Below, one piece after another: positions 1 to 8,393 of a DNA stretch of 64,000 bases. The notes beneath the pieces were generated by a model that was not told where the DNA came from, ran no database searches, and saw only the letters and a program-made list of their open reading frames with translations. The first letter of the stretch is position 1, and the number at the start of each line of letters is the position of its first letter. This stretch comes from Streptomyces bluensis (lineage in GTDB: Bacteria > Actinomycetota > Actinomycetes > Streptomycetales > Streptomycetaceae), in the NCBI RefSeq assembly GCF_014650715.1, contig NZ_BMVM01000005.1, forward strand, positions 372,001-436,000. Reading direction: 5' to 3'. Position numbers and translations under genes: made by a program.

Positions 1-2
1 GG

Positions 3-659
3 CGCTGCCGCGTCGCCCGTTCCGTCGTCGGTCCGGACATCCGTATGGCCATCGACGCCAACCAGCGGTGGAACGTCGACGAGGCGATCCAGTGGGTGTC
101 GGCGCTCGCCGAGTTCGAGCCGTACTGGATCGAGGAGCCGACCAGCCCCGACGACGTGCTCGCCCACGCGGCGATCCGCAAGGCCGTCGCCCCCGTCAAG
201 GTCGCCACCGGCGAACACGTCCAGAACCGCATCGTCTTCAAGCAGCTCCTCCAGGCGGGCTCACTCGACGTCCTCCAGATCGACGCGGCCCGCGTCGGCG
301 GCGTCAACGAGAACCTGGCGATCCTGCTGCTCGCGGCCAAGTTCGGGGTACCCGTCTGCCCGCACGCGGGCGGGGTCGGGCTGTGCGAGCTCGTCCAGCA
401 CCTGGCGATGTTCGACTACGTGGCGCTCACCGGCACCACCGAGAACCGGGTCATCGAGTACGTCGACCATCTGCACGAGCACTTCATCGACCCGGTGGTG
501 ATCCGCGAGGGTCACTACACGGCACCCACCGCGCCGGGCTTCTCCGCCACCATGCGGCCGGAGTCCATCGCGCAGTACACGTTCCCGGGTGGCACCTTCT
601 GGGCGGCCGACCTTGAGACGCAGCAGCTTGAGACACAGAAGAAGGGACAGGCGGCATGA
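3..659 (+). CDS. fucD: L-fuconate dehydratase, C-terminal part (enolase superfamily)
   Basis: The start lies outside the window; the frame is open from base 3 and 218 residues are visible, about half of a usual 430-residue enzyme. Enolase-superfamily active-site blocks appear in order: DANQRW, WIEEPTSPDD, TGEHVQNR, QIDAARVGG and CPHAGG. These blocks and the following fucose-type genes fit L-fuconate dehydratase, which makes 2-keto-3-deoxy-L-fuconate in the cytoplasm. The TGA overlaps the next ATG by 4 nt, so translation is probably coupled. A related acid-sugar dehydratase is the main alternative. Confidence 0.85.
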   Translation, partial: RCRVARSVVGPDIRMAIDANQRWNVDEAIQWVSALAEFEPYWIEEPTSPDDVLAHAAIRKAVAPVKVATGEHVQNRIVFKQLLQAGSLDVLQIDAARVGGVNENLAILLLAAKFGVPVCPHAGGVGLCELVQHLAMFDYVALTGTTENRVIEYVDHLHEHFIDPVVIREGHYTAPTAPGFSATMRPESIAQYTFPGGTFWAADLETQQLETQKKGQAA

Positions 660-1420
660 GTGACTTCGAGGGTCTCAGGGCGCTGGTGACGGGCGGTGCC
701 TCCGGTATCGGCCGGGCGACCGCCGAACTCCTCGCCGCCCGCGGCGCCCGGGTCGCCGTCCTGGACCTCGACCCCTCCTCGGTCGAGGAGCCCCTGCTCG
801 GTTACCGGGCCGACGTCACCGACGACACGTCCGTACGCGAGGCCGTGGCCGCGGCGGTCGCCGGCCTCGGTGGACACGGCGTGCTGGACGTACTGGTCAA
901 CAACGCGGGCATCGGCGCCCAGGGGACGGTCGAGGACAACGACGACGAACAGTGGCACCGCGTCCTCGACGTCAACGTCGTCGGCATGGCCCGCGTGACC
1001 CGCGCCGCCCTGCCCCACCTGCGCCAGTCGGCGCACGCCGCCATCGTGAACACCTGCTCCATCGCCGCCACCGCCGGTCTGCCCCAGCGTGCCCTCTACT
1101 CCGCGTCGAAGGGCGCCGTCCTCTCCCTCACCCTCGCCATGGCCGCCGACCACGTCCGCGAGGGCATCCGTGTGAACTGCGTGAACCCGGGCACGGTCGA
1201 CACCCCGTGGGTCGGCCGCCTGCTGGACGCCGCCGCCGACCCCGCCGCCGAACGGGCCGCCCTCGAAGCCCGCCAGCCCACCGGCCGCCTCGTCTCGTCA
1301 GCAGAGGTCGCGGGCGCCATCGCCTACCTGGCGAGCCCGCTGTCCGGCGCCACCACCGGGATGGCGCTCGCGGTGGACGGCGGCATGCAGGGGCTGCGGC
1401 TGCGGCCGGTGGGCCAGTGA
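656..1420 (+). CDS. SDR-family dehydrogenase (probable 2-keto-3-deoxy-L-fuconate dehydrogenase)
   Basis: A 254-residue classical short-chain dehydrogenase. The NAD(P)-binding TGGASGIG motif is near residue 12, NNAG follows, and the catalytic YSASK motif is present with an upstream Ser. In fucose oxidation operons an SDR at this place oxidises 2-keto-3-deoxy-L-fuconate after the dehydratase. That step is inferred from position, because SDR sequence alone does not fix the substrate; L-fucose dehydrogenase is the other possibility. It overlaps the dehydratase by 4 nt (ATGA) and the next gene by 4 nt (GTGA). Confidence 0.8.
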   Translation: MSDFEGLRALVTGGASGIGRATAELLAARGARVAVLDLDPSSVEEPLLGYRADVTDDTSVREAVAAAVAGLGGHGVLDVLVNNAGIGAQGTVEDNDDEQWHRVLDVNVVGMARVTRAALPHLRQSAHAAIVNTCSIAATAGLPQRALYSASKGAVLSLTLAMAADHVREGIRVNCVNPGTVDTPWVGRLLDAAADPAAERAALEARQPTGRLVSSAEVAGAIAYLASPLSGATTGMALAVDGGMQGLRLRPVGQ

Positions 1421-2445
1421 ACACGCTCGGCCGGAGCGGCGTCGAGGTCACCGCCCTGTCCTTCGGCGCCGCGGGGATCGGCAACCTGTACAGGGAGGTC
1501 AGCGACGAGCAGGCGGACGCGGCTCTCGGCGCCGCCTGGTCGGCCGGCATCCGGTACTTCGACACCGCGCCGCACTACGGCCTCGGACTGTCGGAGCGGC
1601 GCGTGGGCGCGTTCCTGCGGGAGCGGCCGCGCGATACGTACGTGATCTCCACCAAGGTGGGCCGCCGCCTGGAACCCGCCGACGGGCACGGCGACGACCT
1701 GGCCCACGGCTTCGCCGTACCCGCCACCCACCGGCGCGTGTGGGACTTCAGCGCCGACGGCGTACGCCGGGGCCTGGAGGACAGCCTGGAGCGGCTCGGT
1801 CTCGACCGTGTGGACGTCGTCTACCTCCACGACCCGGACGACCACGCCGAACAGGCCTTCCGCGAGGGCTACCCCGCACTGGAACGACTGCGCTCCGAGG
1901 GCGTCGTCGGGGCGATCGGCGCGGGCATGAACCAGTCGGCCATGCTGACCCGTTTCGTGCGGGACACCGACGTCGACGTGGTGCTCTGCGCGGGCCGGTA
2001 CACCCTCCTCGAACAGGGCGCGCTGGCCGACCTGCTGCCCGCGGCCGAGGAGCACGGGACGTCCGTGGTCGTCGGCGGTGCCTTCAACTCCGGCCTGCTG
2101 GCCGATCCGAAGCCCGGAGCCACCTACAACTACGCGTCCGCTCCGCAGGAGTTGGTGGCGCGTGCCCTGCGACTGAAGGACATCGCCGAACGGCACGGCA
2201 CGACGCTGCGTGCGGCCGCGCTCGCCTTCCCCGCCGCGCATCCGGCCGTAGCGAGCGTCCTCGTCGGCGCCCGCTCGGCGGACGAGGCCCGCGACGGCGC
2301 GGAGCAGTTCGCGGCCCTCGTGCCCGCGGACTTCTGGCGGGAACTGGTCGCCGAGGGACTGCTGCCGAAGGACGCACCCGTACCACCAGTACCCCGAGTA
2401 CCACCGGTACCACCTGTCCCCGCGTCCGGAGAGGAGACGTCGTGA
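1417..2445 (+). CDS. Aldo/keto reductase (probable L-fucose / D-threo-aldose 1-dehydrogenase)
   Basis: 342 residues from the GTG that overlaps the previous stop; a longer open frame upstream lies inside the SDR gene and was rejected. It has the AKR tetrad context: DTAPHYG (Asp and Tyr), STKVGR (Lys) and YLHDPDD (His). AKRs of this type oxidise L-fucose to the lactone with NAD(P). The tail is a low-complexity Pro/Val run made by a repeated ccaccagtacc-like unit. The next gene starts inside its stop codon region. Confidence 0.8.
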   Translation: MNTLGRSGVEVTALSFGAAGIGNLYREVSDEQADAALGAAWSAGIRYFDTAPHYGLGLSERRVGAFLRERPRDTYVISTKVGRRLEPADGHGDDLAHGFAVPATHRRVWDFSADGVRRGLEDSLERLGLDRVDVVYLHDPDDHAEQAFREGYPALERLRSEGVVGAIGAGMNQSAMLTRFVRDTDVDVVLCAGRYTLLEQGALADLLPAAEEHGTSVVVGGAFNSGLLADPKPGATYNYASAPQELVARALRLKDIAERHGTTLRAAALAFPAAHPAVASVLVGARSADEARDGAEQFAALVPADFWRELVAEGLLPKDAPVPPVPRVPPVPPVPASGEETS

Positions 2446-2756
2446 GAGTCGCCCTGCACACCAAGGTCCGCGCCGACCGCACAGAGGAGTACGAGGCCGC
2501 GCACCGCGAGGTCCCGAAGGAGCTCACCGACGCGATCCGCGGGGCGGGAGCCACCTCCTGGACGATCTGGCGCAGCGGCACCGACCTCTTCCACGTCCTG
2601 GAGTGCGAGGACTACGCACGCCTGCTCGCCGAACTGGAGAAGCTGCCGGTCAACATCGCGTGGCAGGCCCGGATGGCCGAGCTGCTCGACGTCGTCCACG
2701 ACTACTCCAGTGAGGGCGCGGACGCCGGACTGCCCGTCGTGTGGGAGCTGCCGTGA
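2442..2756 (+). CDS. L-rhamnose mutarotase family protein (probable L-fucose mutarotase)
   Basis: 104 residues, the normal size for the dimeric ferredoxin-like mutarotase family (formerly DUF718). It begins VRVALHTKVR and has the conserved HREV and ISWTIWRSG-like region typical of RhaM-type enzymes. It probably interconverts anomers of L-fucose for the dehydrogenase. The GTG start has GAGGAG about 6 nt upstream and overlaps the preceding TGA. Confidence 0.82.
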   Translation: MRVALHTKVRADRTEEYEAAHREVPKELTDAIRGAGATSWTIWRSGTDLFHVLECEDYARLLAELEKLPVNIAWQARMAELLDVVHDYSSEGADAGLPVVWELP

Positions 2757-3604
2757 CCGTGGACGCGCACCACCACGTGTGGGACCTCTCCGTACGCGAC
2801 CAGGAGTGGATCAGAGGTACCGAACTCCAGCCGCTGCGCCGCGACTTCACCATGGCGGACTTCGAACCCGAGGCCCGCGCCCTGCACATCGACCGCAGCG
2901 TCCTCGTGCAGACGGTCACCGTCGCCGAGGAGACCCCGGAGTTCCTGGCGCTCGCCGAACGGCACGAGCTGATCGCGGGAGTGGTCGGCTGGACGGACCT
3001 GACGAGCCCCCGCGTCGCCGACGAACTCGCCCGGCTGCGCGAACTCCCCGGCGGACACCACCTGAAGGCCATCCGCCACCAGGTCCAGGGCGAGCCCGCC
3101 CCCGAGTGGCTGCTCCGCCCGGACGTGCGCCGGGGACTCGAAGCGGTCGCCGCGGCGGGCCTCGTGTACGACCTGGTGGTGCTGCCTCATCAGCTCCCGG
3201 CCTGCGTAAAGGCGGCTGCCGCCCTGCCCGGCCTCACCTTCGTCCTCGACCATCTGGGCAAACCACCCATCGCCTCAGGAGAACTCCAGCCCTGGGCGTC
3301 CGACGTCCACGCGCTCGCGGAACTCCCCAACACGGTGTGCAAGCTGTCGGGGATGGTGACGGAGACGGATCCGGGGAGATGGCGTTCGGGCTGGCCGGCG
3401 GGGGAGCTGCGTCCGTACGCCGACACGGTGCTGGACGCCTTCGGCCCCGCCAGGCTGATGTTCGGCTCCGACTGGCCGGTGTGCACCCTGGCGGCGACGT
3501 ACGCCGAAGTCACCCATGGCACGGGCGTGTTGGCGTCCGGCCTGAGCCCGGACGAGAAGCAGGACCTCTTCGAGGGCACCGCCACGCGCGTCTACGGCCT
3601 CTGA
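2753..3604 (+). CDS. Amidohydrolase-family L-fuconolactonase
   Basis: 283 residues from the GTG that overlaps the mutarotase stop, preceded by GGAG; an in-frame GTG at 2741 is possible. A TIM-barrel amidohydrolase-2 domain spans the protein, with the N-terminal metal motif VDAHHHVWD, a conserved LDHLGKP and the C-terminal GSDWPVC block carrying the catalytic Asp. It hydrolyses L-fucono-lactone to L-fuconate, the step between the reductase and the dehydratase. Its 3' end overlaps the convergent membrane-protein gene by 13 nt. Confidence 0.85.
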   Translation: MTVDAHHHVWDLSVRDQEWIRGTELQPLRRDFTMADFEPEARALHIDRSVLVQTVTVAEETPEFLALAERHELIAGVVGWTDLTSPRVADELARLRELPGGHHLKAIRHQVQGEPAPEWLLRPDVRRGLEAVAAAGLVYDLVVLPHQLPACVKAAAALPGLTFVLDHLGKPPIASGELQPWASDVHALAELPNTVCKLSGMVTETDPGRWRSGWPAGELRPYADTVLDAFGPARLMFGSDWPVCTLAATYAEVTHGTGVLASGLSPDEKQDLFEGTATRVYGL

Positions 3605-5028
3605 CCGCGTACGACATCCGCACGGGCCAGCCGGGTCGGCGGCAGGTACTCGCGAACATACGTCCGATCCCAGCACGCGCCCGTCTCCCGCAGCTCCCGC
3701 CACGTCGTGAAGCGGTAGCGGAAGAGGCGGGCGCGAATGTAGCGGGGCGGGGTGTCCGGCGGGAACGGTGAGCGGCGCAGCAGCTTCAGCGTGTCGCGGT
3801 CGTTCTCCAGCAGCCGTTCCACCAGCCCGCCGAACCAGGCACCGGCGTACACGGGGGAGAGCGCGGCGAACCACATCAGCCAGTCGAGCCGGAGGTGGTA
3901 CGGCGCGAACTGGCGCGGCCAGTGCCGTGGATCGCCGGGCTTGCCCCTGAACTCGTACTCCTGCCACTCGCAACCCTCCCGCGCCGGCTCGTCCGCGGTG
4001 CCCTCGACCACGACCTCGTACCGGACGCGGCTCACGCTGCCGAAGGCGCCGTACGTGTTGACCAGGTGGAACGGGTCGAAGGACCGGTTCATGACCTGGC
4101 CGCGGGAGATCATGTTGCGGACCGGGTGGTAGCTCAGGCCCACCACCAGCGCGGTCGCGGCGATCACGACGACCTCGTACCAGAGTGGTGCTCCGGGCAC
4201 GCCGGCCGGTGCGGTGCCGCCGTAGTCCACGGCGGACAGGGCGAGCACGATGGTGATCCAGTTCAGCCAGGAGAAGTTGCCCGACAGAACCAGCCACAGC
4301 TGGGTCAGGATCATCAGGGACGCGGCGGCCGTCGCGATCGGCTGCGGGGTGAACAGCAGGACGGGCACGACGAGTTGGGTGAAGTGGTTCGCGGCCACCT
4401 CCACCCGGTGCAGCGGCTTGGGGAGGTGGTGGAAGAACCAGCTCAGCGGGCCCGGCATCGGTTGCGTCTCGTGGTGGTAGTCCAGGCACGTCAGCTTCCG
4501 CCAGCACGCGTCGCCGCGCAGCTTGATCAGCCCGGCGCCGAACTCCAGGCGGAACAGCACCCAGCGCAGCAGGAAGAGCACGAGGACCGGCGGGGCGACC
4601 TCGTCGTTGCCGAGGAAGACGGCGAGGAAGCCCACCTCCAGCAGCAGCGACTCCCAGCCGAACGAGTACCAGGTCTGGCCGACGTTGACGATCGACAGGT
4701 ACATCACCCAGGGCACGAGCCACAGCACCATCGCCCCCCACAGCGGGAGCAGCGAGTCCAGCCCCGCGACCAGCGCCACGGATACGGCGCAGCCCGTCCA
4801 GGCCCAGGCCGCGAAGAAGCGGTCCGAGTAGTGGACATGGAACACGCCGGGTGCCTGACGGAACGTGACCCGCCGCAGGAACACGGGCACCGGCAGCATG
4901 CCGCGCTCGCCGATCAGCGCGCGGAACTGGAGGGCCGCGGTGAGGAAGCCGGCCAGATACACGACGGCCAGTGCCCGTTGGAAGACCAACCGGCTCATCC
5001 AGTAGTCGGGGGCGGTGAACCACTCCAC
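3592..5028 (-). CDS. Lipase maturation factor family membrane protein
   Basis: 478 residues with about eight hydrophobic segments. The Trp/Tyr-rich blocks (YSFGWESLLLEVGF, RLEFGAGLIKLRGD, TCLDYHHETQPMP) match the lipase maturation factor 1/2 family. In animals these ER proteins help fold lipases; the bacterial role is not known and I infer only a membrane location. I chose GTG at 5028 because GGGAG lies about 10 nt upstream; a TTG at 5055 would add nine residues but lacks a ribosome site. A perfect inverted repeat lies just upstream. Confidence 0.8.
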   Translation of the reverse strand: MEWFTAPDYWMSRLVFQRALAVVYLAGFLTAALQFRALIGERGMLPVPVFLRRVTFRQAPGVFHVHYSDRFFAAWAWTGCAVSVALVAGLDSLLPLWGAMVLWLVPWVMYLSIVNVGQTWYSFGWESLLLEVGFLAVFLGNDEVAPPVLVLFLLRWVLFRLEFGAGLIKLRGDACWRKLTCLDYHHETQPMPGPLSWFFHHLPKPLHRVEVAANHFTQLVVPVLLFTPQPIATAAASLMILTQLWLVLSGNFSWLNWITIVLALSAVDYGGTAPAGVPGAPLWYEVVVIAATALVVGLSYHPVRNMISRGQVMNRSFDPFHLVNTYGAFGSVSRVRYEVVVEGTADEPAREGCEWQEYEFRGKPGDPRHWPRQFAPYHLRLDWLMWFAALSPVYAGAWFGGLVERLLENDRDTLKLLRRSPFPPDTPPRYIRARLFRYRFTTWRELRETGACWDRTYVREYLPPTRLARADVVRGQRP

Positions 5029-5059
5029 GCTCAGTGCTCCCGGAGTACGAGCCAAACAG

Positions 5060-5082
5060 GTTCACTACTGACAATAGTGAAC
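5060..5082. promoter_or_regulatory. Inverted repeat, candidate operator
   Basis: A perfect 8-bp inverted repeat (GTTCACTA and TAGTGAAC) with a 7-nt spacer, in an AT-richer patch 30 nt upstream of the lipase-maturation-factor-like start. Size and placement suit a dimeric repressor acting on that promoter. No regulator gene is adjacent, so the partner is unknown. Confidence 0.5.
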
Positions 5083-5203
5083 GAATACCTGACGTGAGGC
5101 GGAAGAGCGCGGCGCCCGCTGCCCGCTGGATGGTCAGGGCCATGACACGCACGTCTTTCGCGCCCCGTGTGGCGGCGCCCGGCCCGGATGGCACTCTGGA
5201 CGT

Positions 5204-6064
5204 ATGCCGGAACTGCCCGAGGTCGAAGCGCTGCGGGACTTCCTGGCCGAGCATCTCGTCGGCCACGAGGTCGTCAGGGTGCTGCCCGTCGCGATCAGCG
5301 TCCTCAAGACGTACGACCCTCCCGTCAGCGCCTTCGAGGGCCGTGAGGTGACCTCGGTGCACCGCTACGGCAAGTTCCTCGGCATCGAGGCGGACGGCCT
5401 GCACCTCGTGACCCACCTGGCCCGCGCGGGCTGGCTCCAGTGGCGGGACCGCCTCCCCGACGGCACGCCCCGTCCGGGCAAGGGCCCCCTCGCGCTCCGG
5501 GTCGCCCTGGAGACCGGCGAGGGGTTCGACCTCACGGAGGCAGGCACCCAGAAACGGCTCGCGGTGTACGTCGTACGGGACCCGCGGGAGGTCCCCGGCG
5601 TGGCCCGCCTCGGCCCGGATCCGCTGGCCGCCGACTTCGACGAGGCGCGCTTCACGGAGCTGCTCGCGGGGGAGCGGCGCCAGATCAAGGGCGTGCTGCG
5701 CGACCAGAGCGTGATCGCGGGTGTGGGGAACGCGTACAGCGACGAGATCCTGCACGCCGCGAAGATGTCCCCGTTCAAGCCGGCCTCCTCACTCGGACCC
5801 GCGGAGATCGGTCACCTGTACGAGGCGCTGCGCACTACGCTCACCGAAGCCGTCGAGCGCTCCCGCGGGCTGGCCGCGGGCCGTCTGAAGGCCGAGAAGA
5901 AGACGGGGCTGCGTGTCCACGGCCGCACCGGCGAACCCTGCCCGGTCTGCGGCGACACGATTCGCGAGGTCTCCTTCAGCGACTCCTCGCTGCAGTACTG
6001 CCCGACCTGTCAGACGGGCGGCAAGCCGCTGGCGGACCGGCGGCTGTCGCGGCTGCTCAAATAG
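5204..6064 (+). CDS. Fpg/Nei-family DNA glycosylase
   Basis: 286 residues. The mature N-terminus PELPE carries the catalytic Pro2/Glu3 pair, a H2TH region contains VIAGVGNAYSDEIL, and the C-terminus holds a four-Cys zinc finger (CPVCG ... CPTCQTGG) that inserts into DNA. It excises oxidised bases and cleaves the abasic site by beta/delta elimination. Sequence fits the actinobacterial Fpg/Nei-like branch better than canonical MutM, so I give no symbol. It is a single gene, convergent with the anti-sigma gene. Confidence 0.88.
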   Translation: MPELPEVEALRDFLAEHLVGHEVVRVLPVAISVLKTYDPPVSAFEGREVTSVHRYGKFLGIEADGLHLVTHLARAGWLQWRDRLPDGTPRPGKGPLALRVALETGEGFDLTEAGTQKRLAVYVVRDPREVPGVARLGPDPLAADFDEARFTELLAGERRQIKGVLRDQSVIAGVGNAYSDEILHAAKMSPFKPASSLGPAEIGHLYEALRTTLTEAVERSRGLAAGRLKAEKKTGLRVHGRTGEPCPVCGDTIREVSFSDSSLQYCPTCQTGGKPLADRRLSRLLK

Positions 6065-6101
6065 GGGACCCCTGGAGCGGCGGCCCGGCCGGTCAGACCC
6101 C

Positions 6102-6758
6102 TCAGCGCCACGGCGACTCCAGCGAAACCAGCCGCTCGCCCTTCGCCGTGCGTACCTCGAACCGGGTGATGTCCTTGCGCGGCATGGCGGCGCCGCCATG
6201 CATGTCGGAGGGTTCGGCGGTGTCCCTGGGCGCCGTCCAGCCCGTGATCGTCTGTTCGGAGCCGTCCTCGCCGATCGCCACGAGCTGACACGCGCGACCC
6301 CCGGACGGGTCCTTGACCCGCACGTCGATCTGGCTGCCCCAGAGCTTGTCCTGGGCGCGGATCTCGGCCCACACACCCGTCTCCGCGTCGGTCGCCGCGA
6401 CGGTGTTCACCCCCTCGTCGGGCCCCGCGAAGACCGCGACGGCGGGTCCGCCCACGGCGAACACCACACAGGCGGCGACCGCGAACAGCCAGCGCCGGCG
6501 CCCGGCCCGGTGCCGGGCGGCCACCTCCTCCAGCAGCCGGTCGATCAGCCGCGGGCCGGGACCCGCGAAGGGGTGCACCGCACGCGGTGTCGCCTGCCGG
6601 TACAGCATCAGCTGGCGGGCGGCGGGCCTGAACTCGGTGACCTGTACCGCGCACCGGGGGCACTCGCGGAGATGGTCCTCGAACTGGAAGGCATCCATCT
6701 CGTCGAGCACGCCCAACGCATAGGCGCCGACGTCTTGATGACGATCCTGGGACCACAT
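6102..6758 (-). CDS. Zinc-binding membrane anti-sigma factor
   Basis: 218 residues. The N-terminus carries the ZAS motif H29-x3-C33-x2-C36 (HLRECPRC), then about 45 residues of linker, one transmembrane segment near residues 87-110, and an extracytoplasmic domain of about 105 residues like RskA-type anti-sigmas. It should bind and silence an ECF sigma factor, most likely the one encoded at 7616-8161. The ATG at 6758 is preceded by AAGGAA; an upstream in-frame ATG at 6818 has no such site. Confidence 0.82.
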   Translation of the reverse strand: MWSQDRHQDVGAYALGVLDEMDAFQFEDHLRECPRCAVQVTEFRPAARQLMLYRQATPRAVHPFAGPGPRLIDRLLEEVAARHRAGRRRWLFAVAACVVFAVGGPAVAVFAGPDEGVNTVAATDAETGVWAEIRAQDKLWGSQIDVRVKDPSGGRACQLVAIGEDGSEQTITGWTAPRDTAEPSDMHGGAAMPRKDITRFEVRTAKGERLVSLESPWR

Positions 6759-6903
6759 GGCGAATTCCTTGAGCCGATGATGCGGTGGGGGTTGCTTCTT
6801 GCTACCACCGGTACGCACCGGACCGGGGAATCACTCAAGACGCCGGATCACGGAATGGCAACCGAGACGTTCGGAGCCGACGGGTCCGCGGATTGGTCCA
6901 GGA

Positions 6904-7419
6904 TTAAAAAAGATGGATCGCCAGGTGCCCGAGGGGCAGACCGAGCCGCCAGGCCGGCGTCCACACCTTCGGGCCGTCGTCCTCACCGATCACCGGACCG
7001 CCGCCCGGCACCGCGTCCAGATCGGGGGCGAGCAACTCCGTCTCCTCCAGCCAGCGCCAGGCCGCGGCGGCCAGGTCCAGGTCCGGGGACGGCCCGCCCG
7101 ACTCGATGGCCTCGCCGGCCAGTCGTGCCATGCGCTCGCGCACCCACTCCTGCCACGGCTGGTCGTACGCGGTCAGCGACAGCCAGGTCTCCAGCTGGGA
7201 GACGACCCGGATCCCGGACAGCTCACCACCGGTGTCCGCGAGGAAGATGGTGAGCGCGAGGGCGTCCCGTCCCGCGCGGAACTCGAAGGACGTCGGTGGC
7301 ATCAGGTCGCCGGTCCTGAGCAGTTCGTCCGCGATGTACTCGGCGTACAACCACGCCATGGGGACGGTCAGTTCACCGCCACCGGTGCCGTCCGTGCTCT
7401 CCTGCCCTCTGTGCAGCAT
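6904..7419 (-). CDS. Conserved hypothetical protein between sigma and anti-sigma genes
   Basis: 171 residues, acidic and rich in Trp, Leu and Ala; no signal peptide, membrane segment or motif that I recognise. The ATG at 7419 has GGAGG about 10 nt upstream, which decides against the longer frame opening at 7581. It lies between the sigma gene and the anti-sigma gene on the same strand, with 145 nt to the latter, so a link to that regulatory pair is possible but unproven. Confidence 0.6.
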   Translation of the reverse strand: MLHRGQESTDGTGGGELTVPMAWLYAEYIADELLRTGDLMPPTSFEFRAGRDALALTIFLADTGGELSGIRVVSQLETWLSLTAYDQPWQEWVRERMARLAGEAIESGGPSPDLDLAAAAWRWLEETELLAPDLDAVPGGGPVIGEDDGPKVWTPAWRLGLPLGHLAIHLF

Positions 7420-7615
7420 CCCTTCCTGCCTTCCTCCGGTGCGTGCGCGTCGCCCGAATCCGGGTCCTGGAATCTGGGGATCACCGTCGGCCCGGAGGGC
7501 GGACGGTGCGAACCCGGCGGGAGGACCCCCATCCGGAACACGGATGAAGACAGCTGATTGCTCAACCGCGGTCCTCAGCAAGGCGCTTTACGGAGGCTTT
7601 GCTCTGGGGCGGGTT

Positions 7616-8161
7616 TCACCGCAGTTCAGTCGCGTACCCCGGAAGCACCCGGCGCAGGGCGCGCAGCGCGTAGTACGCCCGGGACTTCACGGTACCGGGC
7701 GGAATCCCGAGGGCTTCGGCGGCCTCCGCCACACTCGCCCCTTGGAAATACACCTGCACCAGGACTTCACGGTGCTCGGGAGTGAGTGTTTTCACAGCCC
7801 GCCGTACGTCGAGGGCGGCGGCCGACCGCTCGGCGTGATCGGCGCTCACACGCGCGTTCTCCAGCACGGCGTCTCCCACCTCGGCGGGCCTGGCCTGGCG
7901 GGCCCGGCGCGCGTCGATGGCAAGCCGGCGCCCGACGGTGAGCAACCAGGGGCGCACGGAGGTGAAATCGTCCGCGCGGAGCGCTTCGGGGTGCTGCCAG
8001 GCGCGTACGAACGTCTCCTGCACCAGGTCCTCGGCGCGCTGCCGGTCCCCGTCGGACAGTCGCAGCATGAGGGCGAAGAGGGGCCGGCCGTGCTCCCGCT
8101 GCAATGCGGCCAGCTCGTGCTCGGCGGTCGTCCCGTTCGTGATCGTGGTTCCGGCCGTCAT
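7616..8161 (-). CDS. ECF-type RNA polymerase sigma factor
   Basis: 181 residues. Region 2 shows AEDLVQETFVRAWQHPEAL and region 4 shows LTPEHREVLVQVYFQGASVAEAA followed by the IPPGTVKSR helix-turn-helix, so both ECF sigma domains are complete. The ATG at 8161 gives the usual N-terminus; an in-frame ATG at 8272 would add 37 basic residues with no family match. No clear ribosome site precedes either. The likely partner anti-sigma is two genes downstream, an unusual separation because such pairs normally overlap. Confidence 0.85.
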   Translation of the reverse strand: MTAGTTITNGTTAEHELAALQREHGRPLFALMLRLSDGDRQRAEDLVQETFVRAWQHPEALRADDFTSVRPWLLTVGRRLAIDARRARQARPAEVGDAVLENARVSADHAERSAAALDVRRAVKTLTPEHREVLVQVYFQGASVAEAAEALGIPPGTVKSRAYYALRALRRVLPGYATELR

Positions 8162-8313
8162 GGCCGTATGGGAACGCGGGACGCCCCGCGGGGACAGAGG
8201 GCGGTCACGGGTGTGCGACGGGCGGTCGAACCTGTCGGCGAACGGTGCGACGAACGGTCCGTTCCGGCACACGCCGGGGCCCGGCCGGGCACACCGGACG
8301 GGCTAAGGGTGGC

Positions 8314-8331
8314 CGGGACCGAGTGGTCCCG
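8314..8331. promoter_or_regulatory. Short hairpin in the sigma / CapA divergent region
   Basis: Perfect 7-bp stem CGGGACC/GGTCCCG with a GAGT tetraloop, upstream of the sigma gene and close to an unusually AT-rich stretch (about 8343-8375) that probably contains the promoter of the CapA-like gene. Function is not established. Confidence 0.4.
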
Positions 8332-8393
8332 TATGCGGATTCGTGTTGCTTTATAAGTCAATACGATCAATACCTCAGAAACGGGGCGAATCG

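Noticed and set aside
3275..5755. 826-codon minus-strand open frame
   Set aside because: Arg/Gly/Val-rich shadow of the fuconolactonase, membrane protein and Fpg genes; no motifs.
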